Assembly: GCF_000750955.1 (NCBI RefSeq)
Contig: NZ_CCEJ010000008.1
Location: forward strand, 227,208 to 291,207
DNA: 64,000 nt
Source: Criblamydia sequanensis CRIB-18
GTDB taxonomy: Bacteria > Chlamydiota > Chlamydiia > Chlamydiales > Criblamydiaceae
Reading direction: 5' to 3'
Under the pieces are notes generated by a model that saw only the letters and a program-made list of their open reading frames with translations, made no database searches and was not told the origin of the DNA. Positions 34,056-42,314 of this stretch are shown here, one piece after another (the stretch's first letter is position 1; every line of letters begins with the position of its first letter). The position numbers were made by a program, and so were the translations under genes.

Positions 34056-35765
34056 TTATTTTATATCCTCTAAAGGCTTCACCGGATCTTTTTCATCTTT
34101 TTCCGCCATAGCAAGGAGATCGTTTTTATAAAGTTCATAAGCTACAAATAGCTGAGATGGCTCTTCTTTTTCCAAAGGCTTTTCCAAAATTTCTAAGCCG
34201 TATGCGTTTAATTTATCTATTAAAGATTCAAAATTATGGAAATTTTCAGTGATTTCTTTCACCCGACTAAAATCAATTTGAAGGGATCTCGCATTTTCCA
34301 CTGTTTGATAAATGTCAAGGGGAGGGCCGAAAAGAGCGTCTAAATGAGGAAGAATGGCTTTGAAATAGTCTTGCTCCTCTTTAAACGATTCTCTAACGGG
34401 AAGGAGTCCTCCCTTGCTTGCGATATGCAGAAGAATGCAAAGTGATGACATAAATAAAAAAGTGGGATCTGTATTAAAAATTAAATCATAAGCGGTTTCA
34501 GACTTTTCTAGGGCTTTTTTAAAAGAGTCGGCTCGCTCTTTCATGGCTATAATAATTTGGTCTTCATTTAGCCAATCAGGGGGAAAAGTAAATTTTTTTT
34601 TGGCCGATTTAATTTCGTTTTTTATGTTTTCGAGATTTTTTAAAATTTGATTACTCATTTTATCTAAAACATCAATTGTTTCAGAGCTTAATTTTATCAA
34701 GGCAAGAGGGATTAAGAGCAAGTGGCATCTAAAACTTAAAAAAAATTTATCTGCTTTTAAAATAATTCCGTTTGAATGAGGCAAAGACCTTGCATTATCA
34801 AAAAAGATAAAGCCTGTATGCGTGCTTGAGAGAAATATATTGTCTCCATGAGCATCATTAAAGCCAAGGAAGATACTTATGGCAAATGCTTTAGCAAACT
34901 CAAGCTCATTAATTCTTTCACTTAGGTAAGGAACCCCGATAATATCATCTAAAGTTCCATAAGGAATTCTTTTTTGAACGCTTCCCAAAAAAGATTCGTT
35001 TTTACAAGTTATTTTAACAAAAGTAGTTGGAGCAAAATAAGCTTCCCATCCTAAAATTATACTTATTTGATAGATAAGCGCTTCAAGATGAGAAGTTCCA
35101 AGACGGATGTCCTTGTCCCTATCTTTCTTGGAACACCCTTTTAAAAAGCCTAAGGGTTTGCTAAATCTTGTAAAGGGAATGCCATGGTACTCGCTTACTT
35201 TATAAAGAGGGAAGACAAGGTTTAAGGTTTTATTCTTTAAAGGGACAAGCCTTTCTCTTAGAGAAGCTGCTTTATCGAGTTTCAGATCAAGCTTTTTTAA
35301 AAATGGCTTTTCTTCTTCAAAAAAAGTATCTTTTTTTTTCGCCTTATGGGCTTTACTAAACGTCTTGACTTTATTGTAGAGCTCCTCAAAAAAATCTTCT
35401 TTAGGAGGTTTTGTCGTTCCCTTTATCATTGATCTTATGAATTCAGATAATTTCTCTTTTTCAGTTGAGAGGAATTGATTTTCTTTATCGAAGAGGTGGA
35501 TCGAAAGCATCAAATCGTATAGCCTTAGCTTTTTTTTTAAGGATTCTTGCACTTCGATTTGATGGATTTTTCTTGGATTTTTTCTTAATGAATCTTTTGT
35601 ATCCTCATGCTGCAATAAATAGCACTCATCAAAATCTGAAAAAAATTTTTTCTCTATCCAAGAAAGGGTTTTATTAAGTTTAAATTGCGAATCAATTTTT
35701 TGAAATTGAGGGTCCGATTCAAAATTTTTTAAAAAATCAGAATAAAATAAAATTGAATGACTCAT
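34056..35765 (-). CDS. PI3/4-kinase-like protein (candidate effector kinase)
   Basis: 569 residues. GFNDAHGDNIFLSSTHTGFI continuing to FFDNARSLPHSNG resembles the catalytic loop and metal-binding Asp of the PI3/PI4-kinase superfamily, in particular PI4KII: D304-x-H306-x-D308-N309 aligns with a DxxxDN loop, and D323-N324 with the DFG-like Asp-Asn. Upstream GSVQKRIPYGTLDDI may be the region of the nucleotide-binding lobe. The N-terminal 200 residues are Lys-rich helical. Function as lipid or protein kinase is inferred from these motifs only. It lies upstream of the ankyrin-type gene, same strand. Confidence 0.55.
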   Translation of the reverse strand: MSHSILFYSDFLKNFESDPQFQKIDSQFKLNKTLSWIEKKFFSDFDECYLLQHEDTKDSLRKNPRKIHQIEVQESLKKKLRLYDLMLSIHLFDKENQFLSTEKEKLSEFIRSMIKGTTKPPKEDFFEELYNKVKTFSKAHKAKKKDTFFEEEKPFLKKLDLKLDKAASLRERLVPLKNKTLNLVFPLYKVSEYHGIPFTRFSKPLGFLKGCSKKDRDKDIRLGTSHLEALIYQISIILGWEAYFAPTTFVKITCKNESFLGSVQKRIPYGTLDDIIGVPYLSERINELEFAKAFAISIFLGFNDAHGDNIFLSSTHTGFIFFDNARSLPHSNGIILKADKFFLSFRCHLLLIPLALIKLSSETIDVLDKMSNQILKNLENIKNEIKSAKKKFTFPPDWLNEDQIIIAMKERADSFKKALEKSETAYDLIFNTDPTFLFMSSLCILLHIASKGGLLPVRESFKEEQDYFKAILPHLDALFGPPLDIYQTVENARSLQIDFSRVKEITENFHNFESLIDKLNAYGLEILEKPLEKEEPSQLFVAYELYKNDLLAMAEKDEKDPVKPLEDIK

Positions 35766-35897
35766 AGTTTACCTTATTGCGATTATTACTAATTTTCGAA
35801 GCCTTTATTTTTAATCCTACATAAAAAATTTATTTTACATAGAGTTTTTTGTAAAAGCATTGAGGGTTAACTAACTAGAAGGGCGATTGCTTAAGAT

Positions 35898-35927
35898 TAA
35901 AAAAAAAGGCGGCCAAAGGGCCGCCTA
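35898..35927 (-). terminator. Rho-independent terminator after the small ORF
   Basis: On the complement AGGCGGCC, loop CTTT, GGCCGCCT, then a run of nine T. It starts 16 bases beyond the stop of the 61-codon ORF at 35943-36128, which supports that a transcript ends here. Confidence 0.88.
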
Positions 35928-35942
35928 AATCATTAATCTTTC

Positions 35943-36128
35943 TTAGAAAGATACGTTAATTCTTCCGCAAACTAAAATAACATCTTCGGAAATGGAAGAA
36001 TTTTTATTGGTTGCATGATAGCTTGAAGGCGCAAAGTTAGCGGTCACAACTTTATCAGAGTAGTCCTCTTCGAAAGTAGTTTCTAACTCGGCTTCCTCGA
36101 AAGCCAGTGAGCATAATTTTGGACTCAC
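35943..36128 (-). CDS. Small protein or C-terminal remnant, unknown
   Basis: 61 codons from GTG 36128, with GGAG eight bases upstream and a strong terminator 16 bases past the stop. The sequence is acidic at first (FEEAELETTFEEDYSDK) and ends in alternating hydrophobic residues (VILVCGRINVSF), as in a final beta-strand of an outer-membrane barrel. It could be a genuine small protein or the surviving 3' end of a larger gene; the in-frame upstream sequence stops 12 codons earlier. I do not recognise a family. Confidence 0.45.
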   Translation of the reverse strand: MSPKLCSLAFEEAELETTFEEDYSDKVVTANFAPSSYHATNKNSSISEDVILVCGRINVSF

Positions 36129-36587
36129 GAGATAACTCCATACCCCTTTAAAGAGGCAGCGTTAAGGCTCTTGCCGTTCCAAGGAAATCATCTTAAAAAC
36201 GTACAGATTACGTTCTGGATTGCATTTGAAGCAACTTAGTAACGTAAAATCAGCCTTGTATAATTTTTCAATTCCTTAGGTTTAACGCCTAAGGCTTTCT
36301 GTCTTATAGGTTTCATAGCCCCAAGTTAATTCGTGGTTTTAGAGCTTCTTTACCATAGTAAAGTTTAAAAGCCACAATCCACCCCCTTTTTGCTCGATCT
36401 GTCCACTTTTGGGGCCTAAATCTCTTCTTTTTTACAAGAAAGAGAGCATAAAGCTTAACTAATGCCTTTATCACTTATATGTTGAAAAAAGCAATCGTAA
36501 TTTGTAAATTTTGAACTTAAAAAATGGCAAGTAATAAAATTGGAGCTATAACTTCAATTTCGAAATAAAGCAAAAAGACTAGCGGAC
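36129..36587. other. Intergenic region without a recognisable gene
   Basis: Holds a hairpin CCTTAGG/CCTAAGG near 36276-36297 that could be a regulatory or transcript-end structure. Frames are short and broken on both strands. No identifiable gene. Confidence 0.45.
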
Positions 36588-37307
36588 TTATTTAGCTTTC
36601 AATGCATCTATTAGTTTTGCTTCACCTTGCGTAAATTTATCCCCGATCTTTGAAAGGGGAGAATCTTTATCTTTTAAAAGAGCTTCTACTTCAGATCCAT
36701 AAGTGCTTGGTTGATTAAGAGCCATTTCAATAAAGCTGAGTTGAAGCAGATTGTAAGCTTTGAGGTACTCTGTCTCTTGATCTTGGTTTTGCGAAAGTAA
36801 CACTAACAGTTTTTTTTCGAGATCGGCTGCTTTTGCAAGATCCTGATTTGCCGCCAATTGACTGGATTCACTTAATGTGCTGTATAAATTTAAGCCTCTT
36901 GCGATAAGAGTTTGAATGCCTTCTTTTAAATAGGGAGCGGCTTCTTTCGATTCTCCTAAAAGCATTAATAATTGTCCGAGCAAGCCATTATATTTTGTTG
37001 TCAATTCAGGATGCTTCTCAAGAACGTCCTTTAATTGCTGGTAGGATTTAAGGGCAGTATCTCTGTCTCCCTTAATGGAAGCTGTTTTCATCTCTGTAAA
37101 ATAAGTGTCCGCTGCAATATAATCTGACTCAGCTTTTAAGCCGGCTGTAAAAAAATATTTTGCTCCAATAATGAGAAGCAGCATAGCTAGGCCAAATGCT
37201 AGTAAAATATTCTTAGAATTTTTTTTCAGCCACTCCGGATCAAAAGTGTCTATAAAAGATTCTTTAATAGGGAATTCGGATTTGTAATTGGAGGATGCTG
37301 CTTTCAT
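36588..37307 (-). CDS. TPR-type single-span membrane protein (YfgM-like)
   Basis: 239 residues. One membrane helix, NILLAFGLAMLLLIIGAKYF at about residues 33-52, then a helical periplasmic region with TPR-like spacing (TYFTEMKTASIKGDRDTALK, YQQLKDVLEKHPELTTKYNG). Single-span TPR architecture resembles YfgM, an ancillary SecYEG/periplasmic factor, but sequence identity is not established. Divergent from parB. Confidence 0.65.
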   Translation of the reverse strand: MKAASSNYKSEFPIKESFIDTFDPEWLKKNSKNILLAFGLAMLLLIIGAKYFFTAGLKAESDYIAADTYFTEMKTASIKGDRDTALKSYQQLKDVLEKHPELTTKYNGLLGQLLMLLGESKEAAPYLKEGIQTLIARGLNLYSTLSESSQLAANQDLAKAADLEKKLLVLLSQNQDQETEYLKAYNLLQLSFIEMALNQPSTYGSEVEALLKDKDSPLSKIGDKFTQGEAKLIDALKAK

Positions 37308-37387
37308 ACTAAAATTTTTGTTTTGTTTTTTTTAGCAAGTATAGAAAATTTCCCATTAAAAAAAACCATGAATTTCTTTTTTAGCCA

Positions 37388-37417
37388 TGATTAACAGCAT
37401 TTTCGTGATTAACAGCA
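37388..37417. promoter_or_regulatory. Tandem direct repeats upstream of parB
   Basis: TGATTAACAGCA occurs at 37388-37399 and again at 37406-37417, an 18-bp period, about 40 bp before the parB ATG. It could be an operator for autoregulation or a replication/partition binding site; it does not match a typical parS palindrome. Confidence 0.4.
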
Positions 37418-37457
37418 ATTTTTTTAAAATTTTAAAGGTCGAGAAGATTAAACGCTT

Positions 37458-38273
37458 ATGAAAGATGAACCAATGGATGAAGATTTAAAGATTATTTCAT
37501 TACAAAAAATTTCAGTAAGTTCGTATCAGCCAAGAAAAAGCTTTAACGCTAAAGATATTCAAGAACTTGCCGATTCGATTGAATCCGTAGGCCTTATCTC
37601 ACCTCTTGTCGTCAAAAAAATTGAGAATGACCACTATGAGCTTATCGCAGGGGAGAGAAGGCTTCGGGCACTTCATCTTCTGAAAAGAAAAGAAGCTCCT
37701 TGCTTTATTCGAAAAATAGACGATCTTTCAAGTGGAGCTGCTTCCTTAATTGAAAATATTCAAAGAGTGGATCTTTCCCCAATAGAAATTGCCAAAAGCA
37801 TAGACAAATTAATTCAGCAATTTAAACTCACCCAAAAAACAGTTTCTGAAAAAATTGGTAAAAAGCGTTCTACGGTCGCTAACTATCTCAGGCTTTTGAC
37901 CTTGCCGGCACACATACAAGATGGGATAACAAGCGGTCTTTTTACAATGGGACATGCAAAAGCTCTTCTTTCCCTTGAAAAAGAAGATGAAATGGAATTG
38001 TTTTATGAAACGGTTTTGTCTGAGAAACTCTCTGTTCGAGAAGCGGAAAAAAAAGCAGATCAATTTAAGGATAAAGCTAAAAAGAATAAGCTTAGATATA
38101 GAACTAAAGATTTTTTCCTTGAAGATCTTCAAAATAAGATTCAAGAAAAGTATGGCACTAAAGTTGTGATTCAAGAAGAAGGCAAGAAAGGCAAAATTAC
38201 AATTTCTTACTTCAATTATGATGATCTTGATCGCATTTTAGCTTTGATGGGTTGTAAAGAAGATTCATTTTAG
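37458..38273 (+). CDS. parB: Chromosome partitioning protein ParB
   Basis: 271 residues. Canonical N-terminal LVVKKIENDHYELIAGERRL, then LIENIQRVDLSPIEIAKSI and a helix-turn-helix region (QKTVSEKIGKKRSTVANYLR), typical of chromosomal ParB/Spo0J, a CTP-dependent clamp that binds parS. No parA neighbour in the window. Counterpart of CT688. An in-frame ATG lies 15 bases downstream; either start is possible. Confidence 0.95.
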   Translation: MKDEPMDEDLKIISLQKISVSSYQPRKSFNAKDIQELADSIESVGLISPLVVKKIENDHYELIAGERRLRALHLLKRKEAPCFIRKIDDLSSGAASLIENIQRVDLSPIEIAKSIDKLIQQFKLTQKTVSEKIGKKRSTVANYLRLLTLPAHIQDGITSGLFTMGHAKALLSLEKEDEMELFYETVLSEKLSVREAEKKADQFKDKAKKNKLRYRTKDFFLEDLQNKIQEKYGTKVVIQEEGKKGKITISYFNYDDLDRILALMGCKEDSF

Positions 38274-38360
38274 AAGGCAAATGAAGTTTTAAAAGAACTC
38301 TATTGAAAGAAGTCGCCGAAAAGGCTTATAAAATAGATTTTAATTTAAGTCATTTTTTTT

Positions 38361-39476
38361 ATGAGCTTAGACTTTTTTTGGACAGTTATTGCGATATCTT
38401 TGGCTCTTCTCGGCTTTTTTCTTTACAAGCTGAAAAACTCCTTTGAAGCACCCGGCGTTTATTTATCCACCGTTCAGGCGTTCTCCTCAAATAAGACCTT
38501 TAAAGAAAAGTATTATTGGCTTCCGGAAGCCATTGCGTATCTTAGCTTAGCAACCCTTCTAATGGCATTAGCCGGACCCCACTTAGAAAAGACGATTCAA
38601 TTTCAGCAAAAAGAGGGGCTTCCCCCGCCCGCGCTTCAAAAAGGGTTGGCTATCTATCTGCTTTTAGATCACTCAGGTTCGATGTATCAAGAAGTTTCCG
38701 TGCCAAGCTCGACAGGCCTTCCTCAAAACATGAGAAAGATAGATCTTTCAAAGGAATTAACCAAAAAATTTGTTTTGGGCGATCCTAAACTTGGTTTAAA
38801 GGGTCGGGGATCTGATTTAATCGGGCTTGTCGCTTTTGCAAGAACCGCTCAAATTATTTCTCCTTTTTCGCTTGATCATGAGGCTATTGCCAATGAAATC
38901 GATCGGTTGACCATTAATCGAGATATCAACCAAATCGGCACATCCATCGGGTATGCCATTTTTAAGACGGTCAATGAAATAGCCGCAACCAAGCAATTTG
39001 CCAAAGAAATGGACAAAGAAAAAGGGTTTACTATTCTAAACTCAATTATCATTGTCATTACAGACGGGTTTCAAGAAACCAATCCAAATGATGAGAAGCA
39101 CCCTTTAAGAAGCATTGATGTTTTTCAAGCCGCCGAAGCTGCCAAAAAAGAAGGGATTAAAATCTATGTTGTCAATATTGAGCCAAAGCTAAGTACGCCG
39201 GAATACGCATCCAATCGGGAACTTTTTAATTTAGTCACTAAGTATACCGGCGGGAAATTTTTTATGGTGGAAAGCGGGGGAAGCCTCGCTGATATTTATC
39301 GAGAAATAGACACGCTTGAAAAAAGCGAGGTGCCGGCTTTTCTAAAATCTAAAAAAAATGAGCCCACAACGTACACTGAAAAAAAATATTTTTCCTTTTT
39401 TTTAATGAAAGCGGCTCTTGGTTTGCTTTTGCTTCATCTCATCATAAAGCTATTTGTTATCAGCAGGGTACCCTAA
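38361..39476 (+). CDS. batA: BatA-like von Willebrand A protein
   Basis: 371 residues. An N-terminal membrane helix, then a second helix near 53-72, a von Willebrand A domain with MIDAS motif LLLDHSGSM (Asp103, Ser105, Ser107) and the conserved TDGFQETNPN, and a C-terminal membrane helix (about 349-367). BatA homologues form inner-membrane complexes linked to oxidative-stress tolerance in Bacteroides. First gene of a batA-batB/C-batD-batE cluster. The MoxR-type ATPase and DUF58 protein usually encoded upstream are absent from this window. Confidence 0.85.
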   Translation: MSLDFFWTVIAISLALLGFFLYKLKNSFEAPGVYLSTVQAFSSNKTFKEKYYWLPEAIAYLSLATLLMALAGPHLEKTIQFQQKEGLPPPALQKGLAIYLLLDHSGSMYQEVSVPSSTGLPQNMRKIDLSKELTKKFVLGDPKLGLKGRGSDLIGLVAFARTAQIISPFSLDHEAIANEIDRLTINRDINQIGTSIGYAIFKTVNEIAATKQFAKEMDKEKGFTILNSIIIVITDGFQETNPNDEKHPLRSIDVFQAAEAAKKEGIKIYVVNIEPKLSTPEYASNRELFNLVTKYTGGKFFMVESGGSLADIYREIDTLEKSEVPAFLKSKKNEPTTYTEKKYFSFFLMKAALGLLLLHLIIKLFVISRVP

Positions 39477-42314
39477 GTGATTTTTGGCGCAAAAGAAAAT
39501 ATCTTCCTTTTTCTTATCCTTCCTTTCTTTATTTATTTTGTGTTTCGGGAATATAGAAAAAATGAAAAAATATTAGCCGCTCTTGGCGATTTAAAAATCC
39601 TAAAAAAAAGCTCGCTCCTTCCTTACCGATACTCTTATTTGATTCGCTTTTTCTTTCTTCTTCAATCGTTTAGCTTTTTAGTTTTAGCGTTAATGGACCC
39701 GAAAGGAAATCCCCATTATCCGGCAGGGGTTGAAAAGGCATTTGAGCAAGCCAAGGGCGGCGATGTTGAAATGAAATCGCAAGAGGTCGTCTTTCTTTTA
39801 GACCAATCAGCTTCCATGAATGTTGTAGATGGGCGTCAGAAAAAAAGCCGATTGGAGAATGCTAAAACCGTTATCGATGATGTCGTAAGGCAGTTAAACG
39901 GGGAGCAGATCTCTCTTTATGTCTTTTCAAATAATCTAGAGAGAAAAATCGCCAGCACTATCGACTATTTCTATTTTAGGCTTCATTTAAGAGAAGTTGG
40001 AAAAAAGGAGTTTGAAAGAGGGGGCACAAGCCTTATAAAAACCATGTCCCAGCTTGTCAAAGAAATGAGTCAAAAAAATAGAACGCTTCCCGCCACTATA
40101 CTTCTATTTTCAGATGGCGAGGAAACAGAAGCTAGCGCGAATCCTTCAATTTGGAAAACCTTGGCGCAATCTTCTAAAAATGCGCTGCCTTTTAGGGTAT
40201 TTGCAGTTGGCATGGGGACAGAATCAGGAGGGGTTGTTCCGGATGTTGAATATCAGGGAAAGAAAGTCACCTCCAAACTCGAACCAAAGGTCCTTGAAGA
40301 AATTGCGAGAGCTTTTAAGGGAAGGTATTTCGCTTCTGAAAACTATTCCTCAGCAGCCCTTGCGGCAGCCCTTATTAAAGAAATCCGCTCGAAGGAATCC
40401 TTTAAAGTAAAAAAAGAAGCTGTTGATAATAAACCTTTGCCTGTCGTTTACGATCTCTACTTTCAATACCCCCTTTCGTTATCGATCTTTTTCCTCATTC
40501 TGTATTTATTTACGCCCCCTATTCCCAAACTGAAAAAGAGCTTTTTGATTCTTTTGTTGATGTCAGCCTCCCAATTGCAAGCTGTTAATGAAGGCACCAT
40601 AAAGGCTAAAAACTATGCCGAAGCCAATATGCCGGAAAAAGCAAGCGCTTCTTTGGAAGCTGAAATTCAAAGAGAAAAAGAACCTTGGAAAAAAGCCATT
40701 TTAAGATATAACCAAGGGGCTTCATACATGTATTCGAAAGAAAAGAGGCCCGCAAGAAAATACTTTTTGGAAGAGCCCCTTAGTAAAGAAACCTTTCCCC
40801 CTCTTACATTGAGGGTCAAAATAAATGAAGCCCTTATTGCTTTAGAAAATTTAATGCTTTTGCAAGAAAAAGCCGGGTCAAGGGGGGAATTTAGAGAAGC
40901 AGACTTTTATGCAGCGGAAGGTTTGTATAAACATATTTTAGAATCTTTAAAAGATGCCAGAACACTTGATTGCGAAACTCAAAAGCTTAAAGGGGCTAAA
41001 AATTGCCTTCCGACAAAATATTTGCAAGAAATAGAAAATAAAGCTCGAGAGCTTCATTTAATTATCAGAGACCAATCTTACATGGCAGCTTTTGAGAAAA
41101 TGCCTTTAACCGATGTAAGCTTAAGGCTTCTTGGCATTATCAAAAGAATGAAATTAAGGCTCTCCCATCTTGAAAAAACGATCCCGAATCAAGAAAAAAA
41201 TCAACTGCTAACCTCTGAAAAAGAATTTGCCGAAGGGCTTCTTCCCTTTTGGGATCTGTATTCAAAAAGGCTTAGCACTCTAAGAGGAGAAGCGAATCAA
41301 AGAGTTGAGGGTTTAAAAGCTAAAGATTCTTTCAATCAATTTATCCAAGCCCTAAGTGGAAGCGATTTAAAGACAAGCCTATCTTATCTATCAAAAACTG
41401 AGCAAACCTTGCAAAATACCCTAAAATCAAGTTTTGGAGAAAGTAGAGCGCTTGAAGCTTTAAATGTTTTAATTGATAGCTATGAAAGCTTGGAAGAGGA
41501 AGGTTTTTTAAGAATTGGGAGTTTGCAAGCTTTGTTGGATTTGCAGGAAGAATCTCTTTTAAGCCTAAAGGAAAGAGAGCTAATAGGCTTTGAATTTTTA
41601 GAAACTTCCACTAAGCTTCTTCGTTTGAGTATCCTCAATCAATCAGAAGAAAACTATCGAGAGAGTGAATTTTTTTTTCAAGGGGCCCAATTTTTCTTAC
41701 AATTGTTCATGTATAAGAATACGGAGCTTAAAAATTCCCCTAAAGAAATTCTTGTTAAATTGCTTAAAATGGTTTGGTCTTTTAGGGAAATGTATCGAAA
41801 TTATGATATGATAGATAAAAAAGAGGAGCCTAATCAACTTTTATGGAGTGTTTATTTTAGCTTACAAGCTATAGAAGATGATTTTGATGAAGCTGTTTTA
41901 TTGATTCAAACACTTGGGTTTAATGAAGATTATAGTGGAAAGGATCGCTGTCAAAGCGTCCCTTGGGATGATGTCAATCCTTTATTTGATCAAGGAAGGC
42001 TTTTTTTAACGGAAGCATCAAGCCGAATGAAGCCTATCTTAAAAAAACTTGAGGATTTACTCTATATCGACCAAGCTATCTTTAGCTTTAAAGATGCGCT
42101 TGAAGCGATAGATCATCCTAAAGGCGGCAACGGGTGCAAAGGATCCCCTCAAAAGAAAAAAGAAGAAGAGGAGCCGGAAGAGTCGGAAGCTCCAAAGCCC
42201 TCAGATCAGCAAGAAGAGGATGTCCTTAAAAATCTTATGGAAATGGAACAAGAAGATGCAGGATTTAGAGAAGAAAAAGCGGAGCCTCCTAAAGGGGTAG
42301 AAAAGCCATGGTAA
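39477..42314 (+). CDS. BatB-BatC-like fusion: vWA domain plus long TPR-type region
   Basis: 945 residues, roughly three times a normal BatB. The N-terminal third has two membrane helices and a vWA domain (MIDAS DQSASM at Asp109-Ser113; LLFSDGEETEAS later). After the next membrane helix (about 325-345) comes a large helical region with TPR-like spacing (TIKAKNYAEANMPEKASASL, YNQGASYMYSKEKRPARKYF) and a low-complexity acidic tail. This is a BatB fused to a BatC-like TPR region. GTG 39477 starts immediately after the batA stop. The first 330 residues are confidently assigned, the rest is inference. Confidence 0.8.
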   Translation: MIFGAKENIFLFLILPFFIYFVFREYRKNEKILAALGDLKILKKSSLLPYRYSYLIRFFFLLQSFSFLVLALMDPKGNPHYPAGVEKAFEQAKGGDVEMKSQEVVFLLDQSASMNVVDGRQKKSRLENAKTVIDDVVRQLNGEQISLYVFSNNLERKIASTIDYFYFRLHLREVGKKEFERGGTSLIKTMSQLVKEMSQKNRTLPATILLFSDGEETEASANPSIWKTLAQSSKNALPFRVFAVGMGTESGGVVPDVEYQGKKVTSKLEPKVLEEIARAFKGRYFASENYSSAALAAALIKEIRSKESFKVKKEAVDNKPLPVVYDLYFQYPLSLSIFFLILYLFTPPIPKLKKSFLILLLMSASQLQAVNEGTIKAKNYAEANMPEKASASLEAEIQREKEPWKKAILRYNQGASYMYSKEKRPARKYFLEEPLSKETFPPLTLRVKINEALIALENLMLLQEKAGSRGEFREADFYAAEGLYKHILESLKDARTLDCETQKLKGAKNCLPTKYLQEIENKARELHLIIRDQSYMAAFEKMPLTDVSLRLLGIIKRMKLRLSHLEKTIPNQEKNQLLTSEKEFAEGLLPFWDLYSKRLSTLRGEANQRVEGLKAKDSFNQFIQALSGSDLKTSLSYLSKTEQTLQNTLKSSFGESRALEALNVLIDSYESLEEEGFLRIGSLQALLDLQEESLLSLKERELIGFEFLETSTKLLRLSILNQSEENYRESEFFFQGAQFFLQLFMYKNTELKNSPKEILVKLLKMVWSFREMYRNYDMIDKKEEPNQLLWSVYFSLQAIEDDFDEAVLLIQTLGFNEDYSGKDRCQSVPWDDVNPLFDQGRLFLTEASSRMKPILKKLEDLLYIDQAIFSFKDALEAIDHPKGGNGCKGSPQKKKEEEEPEESEAPKPSDQQEEDVLKNLMEMEQEDAGFREEKAEPPKGVEKPW

